Assembly: GCA_037179515.1 (NCBI GenBank)
Contig: JAXCGZ010019283.1
Span: forward strand, 1-64,000
Origin: Halocaridina rubra
Lineage: Eukaryota > Arthropoda > Malacostraca > Decapoda > Atyidae
DNA length: 64,000 nt
Direction of reading: 5' to 3'
Position numbers and translations under genes: made by a program. The notes under the pieces are model-generated. The model worked only from the letters and a program-made list of their open reading frames with translations. It did no database searches and was not told where the DNA came from. This document shows, in pieces, positions 1 through 12,807 of the stretch (its first letter is position 1; each line of letters begins with the position of its first letter).

Positions 1-413
1 GAAGGGTGTGACGACTTGGTTACGGACTGGTTACGGTGTTATCTGTATATAACAGTGATTTAGCACTTGTGGTCTTCCTTTGGGCAAATTCATTTCTCTT
101 CTTTTGACACCTTTTTTTTTCCTATTTTTCTTCTTTAGTTTTTTTTTCTTTTATTATTATCATACTCCTTTCTTTTGCTTCTAGTGTATAGTTTTCGCTT
201 CCATCGTTCACTTTTTGTAATGGTTTCAAAACTGCTGTTTCATGTTATGCGAAGCAGGATATTTAAAATGATATGGTTTATACTGTTAAAATAATTTTAT
301 GCATAAACCCACACACACACACATATAACACATATATAAATATACATGCACACAGGAATACATGCTAAAACTCAACGATTTTTTTTCAAACACTTGGAAA
401 CATCAGTTACTAA

Positions 414-420
<7 letters not shown>
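1..420. other. AT-rich non-coding, nothing recognised
   Basis: T-rich and AT-rich sequence with only a short CA run near 311-322. I see no exon, RNA gene or mobile-element signature. Confidence 0.5.

Positions 421-503
<83 letters not shown>
421..503. repeat. (GA)n microsatellite
   Basis: Uninterrupted GA dinucleotide array of about 83 bp. The open frame through it encodes only Arg-Glu alternation and is not a gene. Confidence 0.97.
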
Positions 504-507
<4 letters not shown>

Positions 508-1317
508 AATTCGATATGAACCACCTCGCACCTGTTTAGAAAAATACGCGCATTGTACTCTAAATAAAGGCCACCTTTAACGATGAATCATTAATCATAA
601 TGATAATAGTAATAACAATAATCATAATCACAAAGTACCATTGAATAACACTTTGTTTATATCCACACTATAACAACTGCAAAAGCGCTATGAAAAATAA
701 ACGAATTTCTTTCTGAGTTGAATGATACGAGAAATGAATAATAAAAGAGGCAGTTATTCATAATTGTCCCTTGCGCACTTCACGATGAAGGTCAAATGAG
801 GTATGGTTAAAGAAATAAAAGCAGTTATCAATGAGCGAATCAAAATAATCACTATTATTATTATGACTACTGTTGCTCTATTGTGTACACATGTCTTCAT
901 AATTGAAATCATTATGTATTATAATTATAATGCCGGATTCCAAATGAAAAATGGCGGACATTTTTATTTCCAACCTTTCCATAAGGGTGAGGGGAGCTGC
1001 CTCTAATGTCAATTCATTTCGATTTTTCAATATTACTCTTGTACATATCAACTGTTGCCATTTCTTCAAAATGAGTTATATCTTCGGTCATGACTAAAGA
1101 GGCAGAGAATTGCCACTGGAAATACAAGATCACATAATTCATCTGATGAACAGGTATGTATACCAAGTCATTTTTTGCAACAACTTTAATGGTTTGGCTA
1201 TGTTTCAAATCCAATAAGAAAAATCCTATTGACATTTGTACGAAGTAACTCGATGGCATATATAAGAGTAAAAACTCGAACTAAGGAGAAGTTTTGTAAA
1301 AAAAAAAATAAATAAAT

Positions 1318-1319
<2 letters not shown>
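504..1319. other. AT-rich non-coding, nothing recognised
   Basis: Low-complexity AT-rich sequence. The short open frames here (about 60-80 codons) show no domain, splice context or codon bias. Confidence 0.45.

Positions 1320-1412
<93 letters not shown>
1320..1412. repeat. (AT)n microsatellite
   Basis: Perfect AT array of about 93 bp, preceded by a short A-rich (AAAT)n stretch. That A-rich lead-in resembles a retroelement tail, but no element body is recognised beside it. Confidence 0.97.
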
Positions 1413-2296
<884 letters not shown>

Positions 2297-2370
2297 ACCC
2301 CTGATTGGGACTCGAACCTAAGACACTTAATTACTGTGCATAGGCGCTACCAAGTACACCACTGAAGATC
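2297..2370 (-). repeat. tRNA-like SINE head, copy 1
   Basis: Read on the minus strand, this has an A-box-like GGTGTACTTGGTAG (2348-2361) and a B-box-like GGTTCGAGTCCC (2308-2319) at tRNA-like spacing. The TA array follows about 10 bases after the B box. A second related block in the same orientation lies at 2571-2622. I see no convincing cloverleaf, so a decayed tRNA-derived SINE is more likely than a functional tRNA. Confidence 0.5.
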
Positions 2371-2570
2371 TTAAAAGAAGAAGTAAGCCTCACAGTTAAC
2401 TGCTTTGCTAGGAATAAGCGCATTCTTTCTGAATCCCTTTATGTTCATACTACAGCTTCTTCCCAACCTCACTCGTGGCTTCGTTCTCGTAATTGGTTCA
2501 AATCCCATGCTATACAGGCCTGAATAATAATAAACACATCAACATATGTGAAAACATGAATAATATTTGC

Positions 2571-2619
2571 CACTTACCGGAACTCGATCCTAAGACATAA
2601 TTACTGTGCCAAGGCCCTA

Positions 2620-2622
<3 letters not shown>
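2571..2622 (-). repeat. tRNA-like SINE head, copy 2
   Basis: This shares the TAAGACA...AATTACTGTGC core with the block at 2297-2370 and the same order of B-box-like and A-box-like elements on the minus strand. Its A-box side is cut by a TA array. It is a truncated copy of the same tRNA-derived family. Confidence 0.4.
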
Positions 2623-2717
<95 letters not shown>

Positions 2718-2732
2718 GTGTGTGTGTGTGTG
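2623..2732. repeat. (TA)n/(TG)n compound microsatellite
   Basis: TA array (about 2623-2715) followed by a short TG array (2717-2732). Confidence 0.95.
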
Positions 2733-2784
2733 TACGTATGTATACTGCATCAACTGCCGCTGCAATACTACAACTGAAGATCTT

Positions 2785-3126
2785 TTGGCCTTGTACAGGA
2801 CTGGCCTTGACAGCTCGATGTTAAGTCTTCCTGCAGTTCCATTTCTTTTCCTATGCCTGCTCTTACACCTAATAGCCTCACATTTTCGTTACGCATCTCT
2901 TATTATCTCTTCACATATTACAAGTCACAACATTCCCCTTATATTTCTTTGCTTACTTTCCCATCAATGTCAGGTCTTCATTACTTTGAATATTCTTTCA
3001 AACTGTCTTTTTCATTGTTTATCATTCATTTGTGTATTTTTTTAAACAGCTACTTTTTCTTATATTTTATCTTGGTGCTCGGACCGGAAAAGGTTAATTT
3101 TCTTTGCCTGTACCGGTGTCTCACTA
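2785..3126 (+). repeat. Dispersed repeat family R2, copy 1
   Basis: Its 5' part (GACAGCTCGATGTTAAGTC and the following ACGCATCTCTTATTATC) matches the repeat at 60904-61160 read on the minus strand. Its 3' part (GTGCTCGGACCGG ... GCCTGTACCGGTGTC) matches the repeats ending near 10757 and 12580. The copy stops where a TATC/TA/TG array begins. It has no coding capacity; the open frames across it are chance. It could be a SINE or another non-autonomous retroelement; the class is not resolved. Confidence 0.6.
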
Positions 3127-3267
<141 letters not shown>

Positions 3268-3466
3268 ATGTGTATATGCAATACAAACGCACTAAATGTT
3301 GTTATAATCTACATTCATCTTAGATTCTGTTGTTCACATACAGAATATTATCATAGATTCACGAATAAGTAATTTTTACAAAAAATATATTAGTTAATAA
3401 TTCCTGTTTGCCTTCCAAGACTGTGTGTGTGCAATTTGGCAAAACCTATCTGAGAGTGGCAACCTC

Positions 3467-3647
<181 letters not shown>

Positions 3648-3880
3648 TAATAATAAAGAAAAGGCTAGAAGAGGGCCACCAGCACTTGTTAGCAGCATCG
3701 ACCTACTATTATATTAAAAACGGCTCAACCACACGCAACTTTCAATTTAGTAAAGAGCCAAGAAAGACAATGCATAATAAATTCAAAAGCCGTTTCATTT
3801 CACCGGCAGAGATTCTCTGCTATGCATCAACTATACTCTTTATAAAGTACTATATTTAAGATTTTTATCTCTTATAATCA

Positions 3881-3940
3881 GGATTCGAACCTGGGACTTG
3901 TAGGTTGGATATCCGAAGTTGAGTGTACTTAGCCAATGAG
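3881..3940 (-). repeat. tRNA-like SINE head
   Basis: On the minus strand an A-box-like TGGCTAAGTACAC (3923-3935) is followed by a near-perfect B box GGTTCGAATCC (3881-3891). A related-looking tRNA-like block faces the other way at 4001-4060. No sound cloverleaf could be drawn. Confidence 0.45.
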
Positions 3941-4000
3941 TTTAAAAACAGAATAAATTGTATCTGAGACTTTAGTTTCAGACAAGCAAAAGGGCACTAT

Positions 4001-4060
4001 TAAGTGGTAAAACACTTACGCTCACTTGAATACTTGACAGGGTAAGGTTCGAATTCCTAT
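4001..4060 (+). repeat. tRNA-like SINE head, opposite orientation
   Basis: TAAGTGGTAAAAC resembles an A box and GGTTCGAATTCC (4046-4057) a B box. It is divergently arranged with the block at 3881-3940, with about 60 bp between the two A-box ends. Confidence 0.4.
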
Positions 4061-4455
4061 AATGTCAAAATCTTTCAGCCTCTAAGTATATGCCTCAACT
4101 TACAGTTGGATAAAATTACATGTTAGAAAACGACATATATACAAATTTAGCATTATATGTAATTAATATCTCCCCCCCATAAGTGAAAGGCTATATTTGT
4201 TGCATATCTTTGAACTTTTGAAGTCATAATTTTCATATTTACTATTTTTTCTCCACCGATATACATAGACGCAATCCTTAAATTAGTGGATAAAAGTAGT
4301 CGCTAGATTCAACTCTACATCCCAGAAGGTAGCAGGAAATACATGCTTTAAAAAAAAAAAAACACACACACACACGAATAAAAAGGTTGCTAAGCTTTGA
4401 GCCTTAATCGGCAGGTATAGCATTCCAATAAATTTCGGAGCACTCAAGTCTTCTC

Positions 4456-6768
4456 TTAAGAACATAAGAACATAAGAATAGAGGACACTGCAACATGCCT
4501 ACTGGCACACACGAGGCAGCTCCATTTTTGAATTGTATTTTCAGCATGTCTAACCTATTCTATTCTACTCTACTTATTTATTCTATTTTTCTTTTTATGA
4601 TTTTTCTAATAAGCACTAACCTATTCATACCCACCCTACCTCTGTCATATGTCTATCTAATCTACATTTGAAGGTGTCTAAGGTATTGGCATTTACTATC
4701 CTACTAGGAAGCTTGTTCCATGCATCAGCTACTCTATTACCAAACCAATTTTTACCAATTTCCCTTCTGAACCTAAATTTATCAAGCTTAAATCCATTAT
4801 TACGAGTTCTGGTTTGATCATGAATTTTTAAAACTTTATTAATATCTCCCTTGTTAATCTCTTTAAACCATTTATACACTTCAATCATATCCCCCCTAAC
4901 TCTTCGCCTCTCTAGAGAATGTAGATTAAGTTTTTTTAATCTGTCCTCATATGGTAGATTTCTGATATTGTGTATCATCTTGGTCATTCTTCGCTGCACT
5001 CTCTCCAAGGATTCAATTTCCATTCTATAATAGGGTGACCAGAATTGCACAGCATAATCTAAATGGGGCCTAACTAATGCAAGATAGAGCTGCAAAATAA
5101 CTTTTTCCGTCCTATTGCTAACGCTTCTTGAGATAAATCCTAAAATTCTGTTTGCTTTATTTCTGACTGCTGTGCATTGCTCTCTTGGCTTAAGACTACT
5201 ACTCACAAGAACTCCCAAATCCCTTTCACACTGAGAACTCATGATTTCATGGTTATTTAGCTTATAACTAGTATTGTCTTTTATAGTACCCATTTTAACT
5301 ACTTTACATTTTTCAACATTAAATTCCATTTGCCATTTGTCCGACCATTCAGATAATCTATTTAGATCTTCCTGTAAAGCATGAATGTCTTCTTTTCCAT
5401 TTATAGTTCTACCTATTTTAGTGTCGTCTGCGAATTTACTTAGGTTACTACTGATATCCGAATCCAGATCATTTAGATATACGATGAATAATAGGGGACC
5501 CAGTACCGAGCCTTGTGGTACCCTGCTAGTAACCGAGCCCCACTCTGATTTCTCTCCATTTATGCAAACCCTCTGTTTTCTGTCTTTTAACCATTGTTTG
5601 ATCCATCTGAGAACAGCTCCTCCTATACCATGAGCTTCCAGCTTTTTAACTAATCTTTTGTGAGGAACTCTATCAAAAGCTTTGCTAAAATCTAGATATA
5701 TTGTATCATATTCTTTGCCACAATCTACTGCCTCGTAAACTTCTGAATAAAAAGACAGTAAGTTTGTAAGGCACGAAAAACCCTTAAGAAACCCGTGTTG
5801 TGAAAGTTTTATCAGTCTGTGTAATTCTAGATGTGCCCTTATTTTATTTGCAATTATGGATTCTAGAATCTTACCCACTGTTGACGTTAAACTTACCGGC
5901 CTATAATTATTCTTTTTAACTCGTTCTCCTTTTTTAAATATTGGTACCACATCTGCCAATTTCCACTCCATGGGTACCGATCCTAATTTTATTGAATTAT
6001 TAAATAATGCAGTTAGTGGACAACTAAGCTCTTCCTTGCATTCCTTTAATATTCTAGCATATATTCCATCAGGTCCCGGAGATTTATGAGCCTTTAATTT
6101 ATCTATTTCTTTTATTACCTCCTCTCTCGTAATATTTATTGAACTAAGTATTTTATCGGGACTGTCTCTGTAAATGGATTCTACTTCCGGAATATTTTCC
6201 AAGTTTTCATTGGTAAATACAGATAAGAAATAATCATTTAAACATGTACACATCACTTTATCGTCATCTGTGATATGGCCATTGGCTACTTCAATTGGTC
6301 CGACTTTTTCCTTAAATTTTGTTTGATAATGTTGATAAAACCCTTTAGGATTTTCTTTAGCTTCTCCTGCTATTCTAACTTCGTATTTTCTTTTCGACTC
6401 TCTAACTATCTTTTTAACTTCCCTGTTTAACTGTATATATTGCTGCCTCACATGCTCTTCACCTCTTTTTAGTTTCCTGTATATTCCTCTTTTAATACCT
6501 ATAAGATTCTTTATTCTATTGTTCATCCATTTAGGGTCATTTTTTCTTGATCTGCAATGTTTCATGGGAATATAGTCTCTCTGACTATTCTTAAGAGTCA
6601 TGACAAAATTGTTATATTCCTCATCCAAATTTATATTAACTGACGGACTGCTGTTCTTTCCTGTGAGAGAATTTAATATATTGATCTTATCTTGTGATAA
6701 TCCTTGGCATGTGGTACCCAAATTTCGGGGTAATCCGCTACCTGCGACCTGACCTGCTGGATTAACTT
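4456..6768 (-). mobile_element. CR1-like retrotransposon family A, copy 1 (5'-truncated)
   Basis: Non-LTR retrotransposon lacking the endonuclease region. It keeps the linker, reverse transcriptase, C-terminal region and 3' UTR. The 3' end lies at the low-coordinate side and reads CTATTCTTATGTTCTTATG on the minus strand, a tandem TTCTTATG octamer. Short tandem octamers are typical of CR1 3' ends, and this is the main reason for the CR1 assignment. The 5' end is fused directly to copy 2 at 6768/6769, within a GTGGG tract that both sides share. Confidence 0.85.
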
Positions 6769-7027
6769 CCCACCCTACCTCTGTCATATGTCTATCTAAT
6801 CTACATTTGAAGGTGTCTGAGGTATTGGCATTTACTATCCTACTAGGAAGCTTGTTCCATGCATCAGCTACTCTATTACCAAACCAATTTTTACCAATTT
6901 CCCTTCTGAACCTAAATTTATCAAGCTTAAATCCATTATTACGAGTTCTGGTTTGATCATGAATTTTTAAAACTTTATTAATATCTCCCTTGTTAATCCC
7001 TTTAAACCATTTATACACTTCAATCAT
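4625..7027 (-). pseudogene. Chimeric CR1-A ORF: C-terminal segment + linker + reverse transcriptase
   Basis: One open frame of 800 residues that spans two elements. Residues 1-86 are the C-terminal end of copy 2 (MIEVYKWFKG to TEVGW). From residue 87 (VNPAGQVAGS) it continues as the endonuclease-RT linker of copy 1, and it ends with copy 1's own C terminus, so the same C-terminal segment occurs twice. RT motifs are LDFSKAFD near 445-452, SRVPQGS near 501-507 and FADD near 532-535, which holds the catalytic Asp pair. The usual SGVPQGS motif has Gly replaced by Arg. There is no endonuclease domain. The long frame is a by-product of an in-frame junction and is unlikely to be a functional protein. 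Confidence 0.8.
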
Positions 7028-8017
7028 ATCCCCCCCTAACTCTTCGCCTCTCCAGAGAATGTAGATTAAGTTTTTTTAATCTGTCCTCATATGGTAGATT
7101 TCTGATATTGTGTATCATCTTGGTCATTCTTCGCTGCACTCTCTCCAAGGATTCAATTTCCATCCTATAATAGGGTGACCAGAATTGCACAGCATAATCT
7201 AAATGGGGCCTAACTAATGCAAGATAGAGCTGCAAAATAACTTTTTCCGTCCTATTGCTAACACTTCTTGAGATAAATCCTAAAATTCTGTTTGCTTTAA
7301 TTCTGACTGCTGTGCAATGCTCTCTTGGCTTAAGACTACTACTCACAAGAACTCCCAATCCCTTTCACACTGAGAACTCATGATTTCATGGTTATTTAGC
7401 TTATAACTAGTATTGTCTTTTATAGTACCCATTTTAACTACTTTACATTTTTCAACATTAAATTCCATTTGCCATTTGTCCGACCATTCAGATAATCTAT
7501 TTAGATCTTCCTGTAAAGCATGAATGTCTTCTTTTCCAAATATAACTCTACCTATTTTAGTGTCGTCTGCGAATTTACTTAGGTTACTACTGATATCCGA
7601 ATCCAGATCATTTAGATATACGATGAATAACAGGGGACCCAGTACCGAGCCTTGTGGTACCCCGCTAGTAACCGAGCCCCACTCCGATTTCTCTCCATTT
7701 ATGCAAACCCTCTGTTTTCTGTCTTTTAACCATTGTTTGATCCATCTGAGAACAGCTCCTCCTATACCATGAGCTTCTAGCTTTTTAACTAATCTTTTGT
7801 GAGGAACTCTATCAAAAGCTTTGCTAAAATCTAGATATATTGTATCATATTCTTTGCCACAATCTACTGCCTCGTAAACTTCTGAATAAAAAGACAGTAA
7901 GTTTGTAAGGCATGAAAAACCCTTAAGAAACCCGTGTTGTGAAAGTTTTATCAGTCTGTGTAATTCTAGATGTACCCTTATTTTAGTTGCAATTATGGAT
8001 TCTAGAATCTTACCCAC
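6769..8017 (-). mobile_element. CR1-like family A, copy 2 (5'- and 3'-truncated)
   Basis: Begins at 8017 inside the reverse transcriptase (codons VGKILESII in sister copies) and runs on the minus strand to the C-terminal TEVGW codons, where it joins copy 1. It lacks its own 3' UTR and octamers, because its last codons lead straight into copy 1's interior. Confidence 0.85.
7028..8017 (-). pseudogene. Frameshifted CR1-A reverse transcriptase (copy 2)
   Basis: Reverse-transcriptase and C-terminal coding sequence of copy 2 in broken frames. One block (7343-8017) carries LDFSKAFD, SGVPQGS and FADD, then leaves frame after CERD. A missing A near 7357 causes this (CTCCCAATCCC against CTCCCAAATCCC in copy 1). 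A second block (7020-7358) continues in another frame and is lost at 7029-7035, where a run of seven C replaces six. The sequence remains highly similar to copy 1, so the inactivation is recent. Confidence 0.85.
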
Positions 8018-9601
8018 CGATTGAAATTCTCAAATTAAAAAGGAGATCTCACGAGTCTTTCATGGTTTAACCCGTTCCAAGCCAATACAATATTTACTAT
8101 ATGACTTTATATATTATTTATCTATCTATATTTCCTCTTTTCATTTTCTTCCAACTGGACTTGAATCAAGTGTTGAGTGATAACAGATGCAATCGCTGGA
8201 AAGATTTGTAAATGTCGCTCCTACGGTGGAGACAAAAACTGGGGGGGGGGGGGGAGACAGGGTTCATATATCACGGTGCATCAAGAATTTATTTTGTAAA
8301 TTTATTTCCATTTTTTCAAAAAGCAAAGGAAAAACACAAGAAGAAAAACCTTATATCTGACTTTTCCCATACTCCCAGGTTAGTCACCAAAAAAATAATT
8401 ATAATACATTAAAAACAAGCTAAGATTTTAACAGTAGCTATTCCCTTTATAATGTGCAAATGTACATTTAATTAGTGTCATAAAATAAAAGTAATGTCAA
8501 GGTCAAGGCATGAAAGAATCGTGACATCATACGAATTTTGATGGACAAACTGTGACACATCCATAAAAGGTTGGCGAGCGAGACGTCCCCTACCTTTCAA
8601 AAACTAATAATAAAATAGGGAAAGCTAGGAAAAAAAAAAGACACACGAGAAAACAACGTTCAGAATCGAAAGAAGAAAAGAGCAAAAAGGAAACTTCTAA
8701 TACCAATTCCATTGCCTTTTTGCTTGATTAGAAAGCGCCCACCACCTATCATTAAAAGAATCATACACGCAATCCCGGCCTATAATCCCCTGTAAGCCCA
8801 GCAGTTGTCTGTTAGTTAAAAGGGATATTACTTTACTTAATAACATTTTGCAGCGCTTTTCTAGCCAGAGCTAGCGGTCAACAATCAATAAAGCCCTGGG
8901 TAAAGTCGCTTCTTCTGAGCCGTTTGGGAAGCTGGTGCTCACTAGTAGCTCAACTCCGGAGAAACACAAACACATACACGCATTGGAACACACGTATGCA
9001 CCTAAAACTTTAATAATAATGCTGGATTTACAAATGGAAATACAAATTCTGATTCTATGTCCGTCCTTCTGAACCGAGTTAAAAAAACATAACTTTTTAA
9101 TTACAATGAAATATAATAAAAGGTTAACATATTCCCCTCTTTTAAAGTAAGACCGTAAAGCAATATCATGCAATACATGCATTAATAACAATGCATGAAT
9201 TGGATGTATATACATAACAATGCATGAAGTGAATGTATATTTTATTCACGTATTGTCTGCATTTCGGGAAGCTACTGGTCCTCAATGGAGCCGACGTGAC
9301 TAAACGCCCTGAAAGAACAAGGCAAAAATAAATTTGGCTAAAGATGGTCAACACAATACTTGTTGTTTATATTTGTGACTTCAGTAAGAAATATCAAAGA
9401 GAACAAAAATGTCAACAAGGAGAAAAAAATCGGACGTAAAGGGTTTATTTGTTGATCATGAAAGGATATTGAAATTGTTCAATTGCATCAGTGATTGATG
9501 TGGTCACAAAAAAATCAAATTTCGAAACCTTTATTGCAAATGCTTAAATAAAAGAATATAAAAAAATGATTCATCATTACCAATTCTTCATATTCTTCAT
9601 T
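8018..9601. other. Non-coding, nothing recognised
   Basis: AT-rich sequence with a poly-G run near 8241-8254. No splice-bounded exon, RNA gene or repeat shared with the rest of the window was found. Confidence 0.4.
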
Positions 9602-10325
9602 AAGAGAGCAATACACAGCAGTCAGAAATAAAGCAAACAGAATTTTAGGATTTATCTCAAGAAGCGTTAGCAATAGGACGGAAAAAGTTATTTTGCAGCT
9701 CTATCTTGCATTAGTTAGGCCCCATTTAGATTATGCTGTGCAATTCTGGTCACCCTATTATAGAATGGAAATTGAATCCTTGGAGAGAGTGCAGCGAAGA
9801 ATGACCAAGATGATACACAATATCAGAAATCTACCGTATGAGGACAGATTAAAAAAACTTAATCTACATTCTCTAGAGAGGCGAAGAGTTAGGGGGGATA
9901 TGATTGAAGTGTATAAATGGTTTAAAGGGATTAACAAGGGAGATATTAATAAAGTTTTAAAAATTCATGATCAAACCAGAACTCGTAATAATGGATTTAA
10001 GCTTGATAAATTTAGGTTCAGAAGGGAAATTGGTAAAAATTGGTTTGGTAATAGAGTAGCTGATGCATGGAACAAGCTTCCTAGTAGGATAGTAAATGCC
10101 AATACCTTAGACACCTTCAAATGTAGATTAGATAGACATATGACAGAGGTAGGGTGGGTATGAATAGGTTAGTGCTTGTTAGAAAAATCATAAAAAGAAA
10201 AATAGAATAAATAAGTAGAGTAGAATAGAATAGGTTAGACATGCTGAAAATACAATTCAAAAATGGAGCTGCCTCGTGTGTGCCAGTAGGCATGTTGCAG
10301 TGTCCTCTATTCTTATGTTCTTATG
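9602..10325 (+). mobile_element. CR1-like family A, copy 3 (3' fragment)
   Basis: Truncated at its 5' end within the C-terminal third of ORF2 (begins at AAGAGAGCAA). It runs through the stop codon and a 160-bp 3' UTR to the tandem TTCTTATG octamers at 10310-10325. Confidence 0.88.
9603..10163 (+). pseudogene. CR1-A ORF2 C-terminal fragment
   Basis: Uninterrupted 186-codon remainder of ORF2, downstream of the reverse-transcriptase catalytic motifs. It contains the post-RT region conserved in CR1/Jockey-like proteins (LVRPHLDYAVQFWSPYY, then LERVQRRMTKMIHNIRNLPY and RRRVRGDMIEVYKWFKG) and ends TEVGWV. It has no start codon of its own and no catalytic domain, so it is a dead fragment. It serves as an outgroup for the tandem array at 12.8-24.2 kb: it keeps the AAAAAAACTT version of the sequence that copies 4 and 5 carry as AAAAATACTT. 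Confidence 0.85.
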
Positions 10326-10599
10326 TTTGTAATGTAAATGTTGTTTAGTCATTATTATTATAAACAGAGAGGGCAAGCAATGAAACTATTAGTGTAGAAA
10401 TATATTGAACATATCAGTATGTTTGGCCAAGTACAGGACAAAATATTTATCACTCTATTTATTTCAATAAAATTAAACATACACACATATATAAGTCATT
10501 TCTACTCCATTTCATTTGCTACAGTTGGGGCCATCTTCTTTCAAAACGCGGATCTATCGTCCTCTCAGGGCCTATTCCTCCATATCTCTAGGTCCTCTG

Positions 10600-10755
10600 T
10601 ACTTTGACTATTTTTTGTCTGTCGTTTTCCTTTGTGTAACATTACCTTATCTCTTCCTTGTCGTGAACCTTCTTCTTTTCCTTCGTTTTAGTGTTTTCTC
10701 GTGCCCGGGCCTTTTATTGATAAGGGCAGTTTTTGCCTGTCCCGGTGTCATACTC

Positions 10756-10757
<2 letters not shown>
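10600..10757 (+). repeat. Dispersed repeat family R2, copy 2 (3' part)
   Basis: GTGCCCGGGCC (from about 10699) ... GATAAGGGCAG ... TTGCCTGTCCCGGTGTCA matches the 3' parts of the R2 copies at 2785-3126 and 60904-61160. A TA array begins directly after the shared end. The left boundary is uncertain. Confidence 0.5.

Positions 10758-10841
<84 letters not shown>
10758..10841. repeat. (AT)n microsatellite
   Basis: Perfect AT array that directly follows the 3' end of R2 copy 2. Confidence 0.96.
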
Positions 10842-10845
<4 letters not shown>

Positions 10846-10945
10846 TTATTAGGTACACTTGACATATGAAGGAACATAAAGAAATTAAATTTGATAATAA
10901 AATGCTAAAAGATGATTAAAATATTCATTATGAGGACCCTATACA

Positions 10946-10948
<3 letters not shown>

Positions 10949-11026
<78 letters not shown>
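10949..11026. repeat. (CT)n microsatellite
   Basis: CT array with two short interruptions (TTCTC, CCTC). Confidence 0.95.
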
Positions 11027-11268
11027 TTTCACATTATTTTTAAAATCTTCCAAAACACTGCAGAATGCACCTGCTTTTTGTTAGGCATTAGGAACAGTTG
11101 GCATCTTCTCTTTGAATGAACACTAAAGTCTCCTCCTTTTCCTCTCTTTTCTCTCTTTCCTCTTGAATCGCTCGAGAGAACCTGCCCTCATTCAACAATG
11201 AACAAAAAGAAAATATTCATTATTGATCTTCATCTGTGGTGCAATTGTTTCACTCGCTGCCTTTTGGT

Positions 11269-11436
<168 letters not shown>

Positions 11437-11543
11437 CTTAAACACTTCCTGACTCCTATTTTTTTTATTCAATTTGCATCTGTGATGACAAAAGATGGAG
11501 GGGTCCCTGCTCGGACATCTGGAATAATCGTTCTTAGAAGGTT

Positions 11544-11545
<2 letters not shown>

Positions 11546-11600
<55 letters not shown>
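11546..11600. repeat. (CT)n microsatellite
   Basis: CT array, followed by two copies of a TGCATGTGTGTGG-containing segment (about 11600-11645) separated by another short CT run. Confidence 0.95.
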
Positions 11601-11603
<3 letters not shown>

Positions 11604-11780
11604 GTGTGTGGTGGGGACTCTCTCTTTGCATGTGTGTGGAGGGGATAGAGTACAAAATTCAGTCCATTGCTTTGCATGTAGTCCATCCATCTCCACGAAG
11701 AGGCCTTTGCCATTGTGCTGAACTTGAGGTTTTCGGAGAGTAGCATGTGCTTGTCAACCCTCCTACTTCCATGCAAAGTC

Positions 11781-11786
11781 GGAGAG

Positions 11787-11860
<74 letters not shown>
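11781..11860. repeat. (GA)n microsatellite
   Basis: GA array with one GGA interruption near 11790. Confidence 0.95.
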
Positions 11861-11863
<3 letters not shown>

Positions 11864-11865
11864 TT

Positions 11866-11996
11866 GCTGGTGGGGGTGGTAATGGTAGGTCGTAACGCTG
11901 CGGGTGGTGGTGAAAGGGGGGGGGGGTTGGAAGAACAGAATGGGTGGGGGGTGTTGGTGGTGATACAGTGGGGGAGATGCAAGACACTGGTGGTAC
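11866..11996 (+). other. G-rich tract
   Basis: Strongly strand-asymmetric sequence rich in GGG and GGTGG runs, including a run of about ten G. It meets the usual spacing of a G-quadruplex-forming segment on the + strand. No gene function is implied. Confidence 0.5.
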
Positions 11997-12261
11997 CTTT
12001 TTTTTTAATGTAGCGGATGTACGCATATTTGAAGGTGGAAACGTTCAACATTCAAAGTTGGACATGCAATATTCTGATCAACGCATGGAAGGGCGGAAAG
12101 CCCTATTGTCAATGTTCAGTTCAGGTTCATGTGGCGAAGATTCTCGTTCCTGTTGCGACCGACCGAATGGATTAACTTATTTCCCTAATATAACAAGTCC
12201 CTCCCGGGGCAGGGGCAAGTGACAGAAAAACTCTCTTATTTAATGTTGATATTCTCTGTAT

Positions 12262-12320
12262 GGGTGTCACACCAGGACGGACATTAAAATTTGCCCCTAT
12301 CAGGCCCGGACAATAAAAAG
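12262..12320 (-). repeat. Dispersed repeat family R2, copy 3 (3' fragment)
   Basis: GGTGTCACACCAGGACGG ... CTATCAGGCCCGG is the reverse complement of the R2 3' region. It lies back to back with the + strand copy at 12352-12590. Confidence 0.45.
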
Positions 12321-12351
12321 ACAATTAAGAAAAAGTAGCAGCTAAAGAAAA

Positions 12352-12590
12352 ATGATCTCCTGCGAAGGATGTTCACCGATGATTTCACAAATGTTTACTA
12401 CGGACATACAAACCTTTTCTATGCCTACATCTACACAGAATATTCTTGCACATTCATTACACATCTCTTATTATCCTTTTACAACTGGGAAGTTACAACA
12501 CTCCCCCCATCACTTTCTCTTCGCTTTGCGTTTTTTCGTGTGCAGGCCCGATAAGGGTAATTTTCTTAGCAGGGCGAGGAGTAAAACATA
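12352..12590 (+). repeat. Dispersed repeat family R2, copy 4
   Basis: Shares GAATATTCTTG, CATTACACATCTCTTATTATCC and GCAGGCCCGATAAGG with the other R2 copies. The open frames here are not conserved between copies and are not called as genes. Confidence 0.5.
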
Positions 12591-12807
12591 CACACACAAA
12601 AATACATATTTCAAAATCTATAAACACTTGAAAGATACAGATTCAAATCGCTTATATAAAATTGGAATTTTTAAGCATATGATTTAGGATTTGCATTACC
12701 ATATGTAGCTTTTATTTTAACAAAATATTAAACCACTTAGTTCTTAATAAATATAATTGACATGCATTAATAACTAATTTTAAAAGTTTTATTGGATTTA
12801 GGGACGC

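Noticed and set aside
5385..5633. A recurrent 82-residue antisense frame (MSSFPFIVLPILVSSANLL...), also at 7524, 13582, 16930, 20273 and 21872
   Set aside because: It lies exactly antisense to the RT catalytic region of each CR1-A copy. Its conservation only reflects the RT sequence on the other strand.
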